DNA of 64,000 nucleotides, taken from positions 87,577 through 151,576 of the forward strand of contig NZ_VIRM01000015.1 of assembly GCF_006874475.1 (NCBI RefSeq). Direction: 5' to 3'. A model generated the notes under the pieces. That model was not told where the DNA came from. It saw only the letters and a program-made list of their open reading frames with translations, and searched no databases. A program made the position numbers and the translations under genes. The stretch is from Microbispora hainanensis (GTDB lineage Bacteria > Actinomycetota > Actinomycetes > Streptosporangiales > Streptosporangiaceae). Each line of letters begins with the position of its first letter. The stretch's first letter is position 1. Below, piece by piece: positions 62,963 to 64,000 of this stretch.

Positions 62963-63799
62963 TCACTGCCCGGCAATATGTTCCAAGTCACAGAGAGCCG
63001 CAGTTGCATCGTCGTGGACCTTGCTTCGTGGCCATTGTTTGCCATGCGGGTCCGACTGTTCGGCTGCGCGGACTCGGCGGATCAACACAGCTGGCCCATG
63101 CTCAGCGAGGGTGTCGAGGAGTCCGCGCCAGGTGGTGAGTTGGTAGCGGTTGACGGTGTCGGCGGCTCCGTCGGTGAGCAGGGCCGCGGCGTGTACCTGG
63201 CCGGTGGGAATGGTGCCGGTGAGGGCTTGGTCGGCGGCGAGGGGGTCGGTGGAGGCGACCCAGAAGCCACCGTCGCGGTTGCGATACTGGCCGAGGGTTT
63301 CGACGTACTCGCGGCGGGCTTCGGCGTGCTCGGGTGTGCCCCCGAGGAGGCTGTCGAGGCGTGCGCGCTGGGGTGCGGCGACCTGTTCTAGCCGGTCGTC
63401 GCAAATCACCATCGGCTCGGGTACGCCGGTGTCGAGGATGAGGGTGCTGTCGCCGAGGACGAGCCAGTTTAGGTGGTCGGCGGCCTGGCGGAGCATGATG
63501 ACGGTGGCGGAGGGGGAGCCGCCGTGGGTCAGGTCGCAGGTGAAGTCGTGCAGTGAGGTGACGTGCTTGATGCCCTGGGCGAGGAGTTCGGGCAGGGGGC
63601 CGGCGCTTTGGGTCATCTCGGCGAGCAGGGCGGAGCCGAGGGTGTGGGAGTACCAGCGCACGCTGTGCGAGCAGGTTGAGGTGATGCCTGGGGGGATGCT
63701 GGCGCCGTCGAGCAGGACGACGGCGTCGGCGGTGGCGCCGATGAAGTCTTCGTTGGGCCGGTCGGGGTAGGCGGGTTCGCTGGCGAAGGCGACGCGCAT
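62963..63799 (-). CDS. PP2C-like protein phosphatase domain protein
   Basis: A 278-aa protein with PP2C-type features: FASEPAYPDRPNEDFIGATA at the start, AVVLLDGASIPPG for the metal-binding DG motif, SATVIMLRQ and LNWLVLGDST, ALLTDGAADTV and a late DDATAALC. It resembles PP2C-like proteins commonly carried by actinomycete integrative elements. Its ATG overlaps the upstream stop by one base. Targets are unknown. Confidence 0.8.
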   Translation of the reverse strand: MRVAFASEPAYPDRPNEDFIGATADAVVLLDGASIPPGITSTCSHSVRWYSHTLGSALLAEMTQSAGPLPELLAQGIKHVTSLHDFTCDLTHGGSPSATVIMLRQAADHLNWLVLGDSTLILDTGVPEPMVICDDRLEQVAAPQRARLDSLLGGTPEHAEARREYVETLGQYRNRDGGFWVASTDPLAADQALTGTIPTGQVHAAALLTDGAADTVNRYQLTTWRGLLDTLAEHGPAVLIRRVRAAEQSDPHGKQWPRSKVHDDATAALCDLEHIAGQ

Positions 63800-64000
63800 C
63801 AGGTGTCCTCGTGCCGGTAGAGCGGGCTGGCCAGTTCCGCTCGCACTGGTTCCCCGGTTTGTGGGTCGTATTCGACGCCGACGACGCAGGAGAACCGGCG
63901 GTCGCCGACCTGTCCCCACAAGGTGGCGATCTCGCTGGCGAGTAGGTGGATGACGCCGAGGGAGCCGTTGGGGTGGATACCGGCGATGGCCAGGAATGAG
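63799..64000 (-). CDS. Conserved hypothetical upstream of the PP2C gene, 5' end cut by window edge
   Basis: Sixty-six C-terminal codons are visible (GIHPNGSLGVIHLLASEIAT; FSCVVGVEYDPQTGEPVRAE) and end in YRHEDT. The stop overlaps the PP2C start (TGATG), so the two are co-translated. The fragment is too short to assign a family, but the pair recurs in actinomycetes. Confidence 0.65.
   Translation of the reverse strand, partial: SFLAIAGIHPNGSLGVIHLLASEIATLWGQVGDRRFSCVVGVEYDPQTGEPVRAELASPLYRHEDT

Larger units (their letters stand above)
52400..64000. mobile_element. AICE-type integrative element with CBASS and toxin-antitoxin cargo (right end beyond window)
   Basis: The module order tRNA-int-xis-repSA-(transfer gene)-small AICE proteins is the classic backbone of actinomycete integrative and conjugative elements such as pSAM2. 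It is followed by a defence cargo. The transfer gene has lost its motor domain. The element extends at least 11.6 kb. The exact right boundary, and whether the PP2C gene belongs to it, cannot be decided here. Confidence 0.8.

Noticed and set aside
53593..64000. A distal copy of the tRNA-Ala 3' end (attR)
   Set aside because: No second copy of the T-arm/acceptor sequence was found up to the window end, so the element boundary is left open.

Overview
The window is very GC-rich (roughly 70 percent or more), densely coding DNA with many GTG and TTG starts, ATGA/GTGA gene overlaps, DUF397/XRE-DUF5753 pairs, RsbW-like ATPases, an AfsR/SARP regulator, an SAV2177-type methyltransferase and a desferrioxamine (des) locus. 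This points to a filamentous actinomycete. A Streptosporangiaceae-type genome is plausible but cannot be proven from this window.

Layout. 1-1514: STAS/ATPase and MEDS-STAS signalling proteins. 1621-3922: cytochrome bd oxidase (cydB, cydA), followed by a decayed TetR/isochorismatase-hydrolase remnant. 4457-5451: two small membrane proteins. 5695-9026: a potential leader peptide and kdpD-kdpE. 9979-12215: a FAD oxidoreductase with an ECF41-type sigma factor. 12267-25151: an iron-regulated hydroxamate siderophore locus. It holds a FhuF-like reductase, a fused S45 acylase-GNAT enzyme, an ABC importer, a lipoprotein receptor and desABCD, with two almost perfect IdeR/DmdR1 iron boxes. 25548-33840: an unusual cluster with a GAF protein, an intracellular subtilase, an adenylate cyclase-AAA protein, a 70-aa protein with a conserved-looking tail, a SARP regulator and an ATP-grasp ligase with graspetide-ligase-like features. 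Three heptamers at exact 11-bp intervals, the classic SARP site layout, lie directly upstream of the small-protein operon.

34252-37720: a CrcB-DUF190-CrcB fluoride exporter operon, an alpha/beta hydrolase and an OhrR-like MarR regulator that share candidate operators, and a secreted Gly/Leu/Asp repeat protein. 38256-41794: a terminator built from two inverted DnaA-box sequences, then a copper operon (copA, a secreted copper-associated protein, copZ, a CsoR-like box). 41839-51420: housekeeping and accessory genes, ending with the 39-aa DLW-39 protein. 51460-52399: a HAD hydrolase and tRNA-Ala(TGC).

From 52400 to the window end lies an integrative element of the AICE class inserted at the 3' end of tRNA-Ala. 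It carries a tyrosine integrase, excisionase, RepSA-type initiator, small AICE proteins and a transfer gene that has lost its motor domain. Its cargo is a complete type III CBASS anti-phage operon (CD-NTase, HORMA, TRIP13-like ATPase, nuclease-SAVED effector) next to a HigB-like toxin and a HigA-ImmA/IrrE antitoxin. A perfect 19-bp palindrome lies between the two divergent defence modules. The distal attachment site is outside the window.
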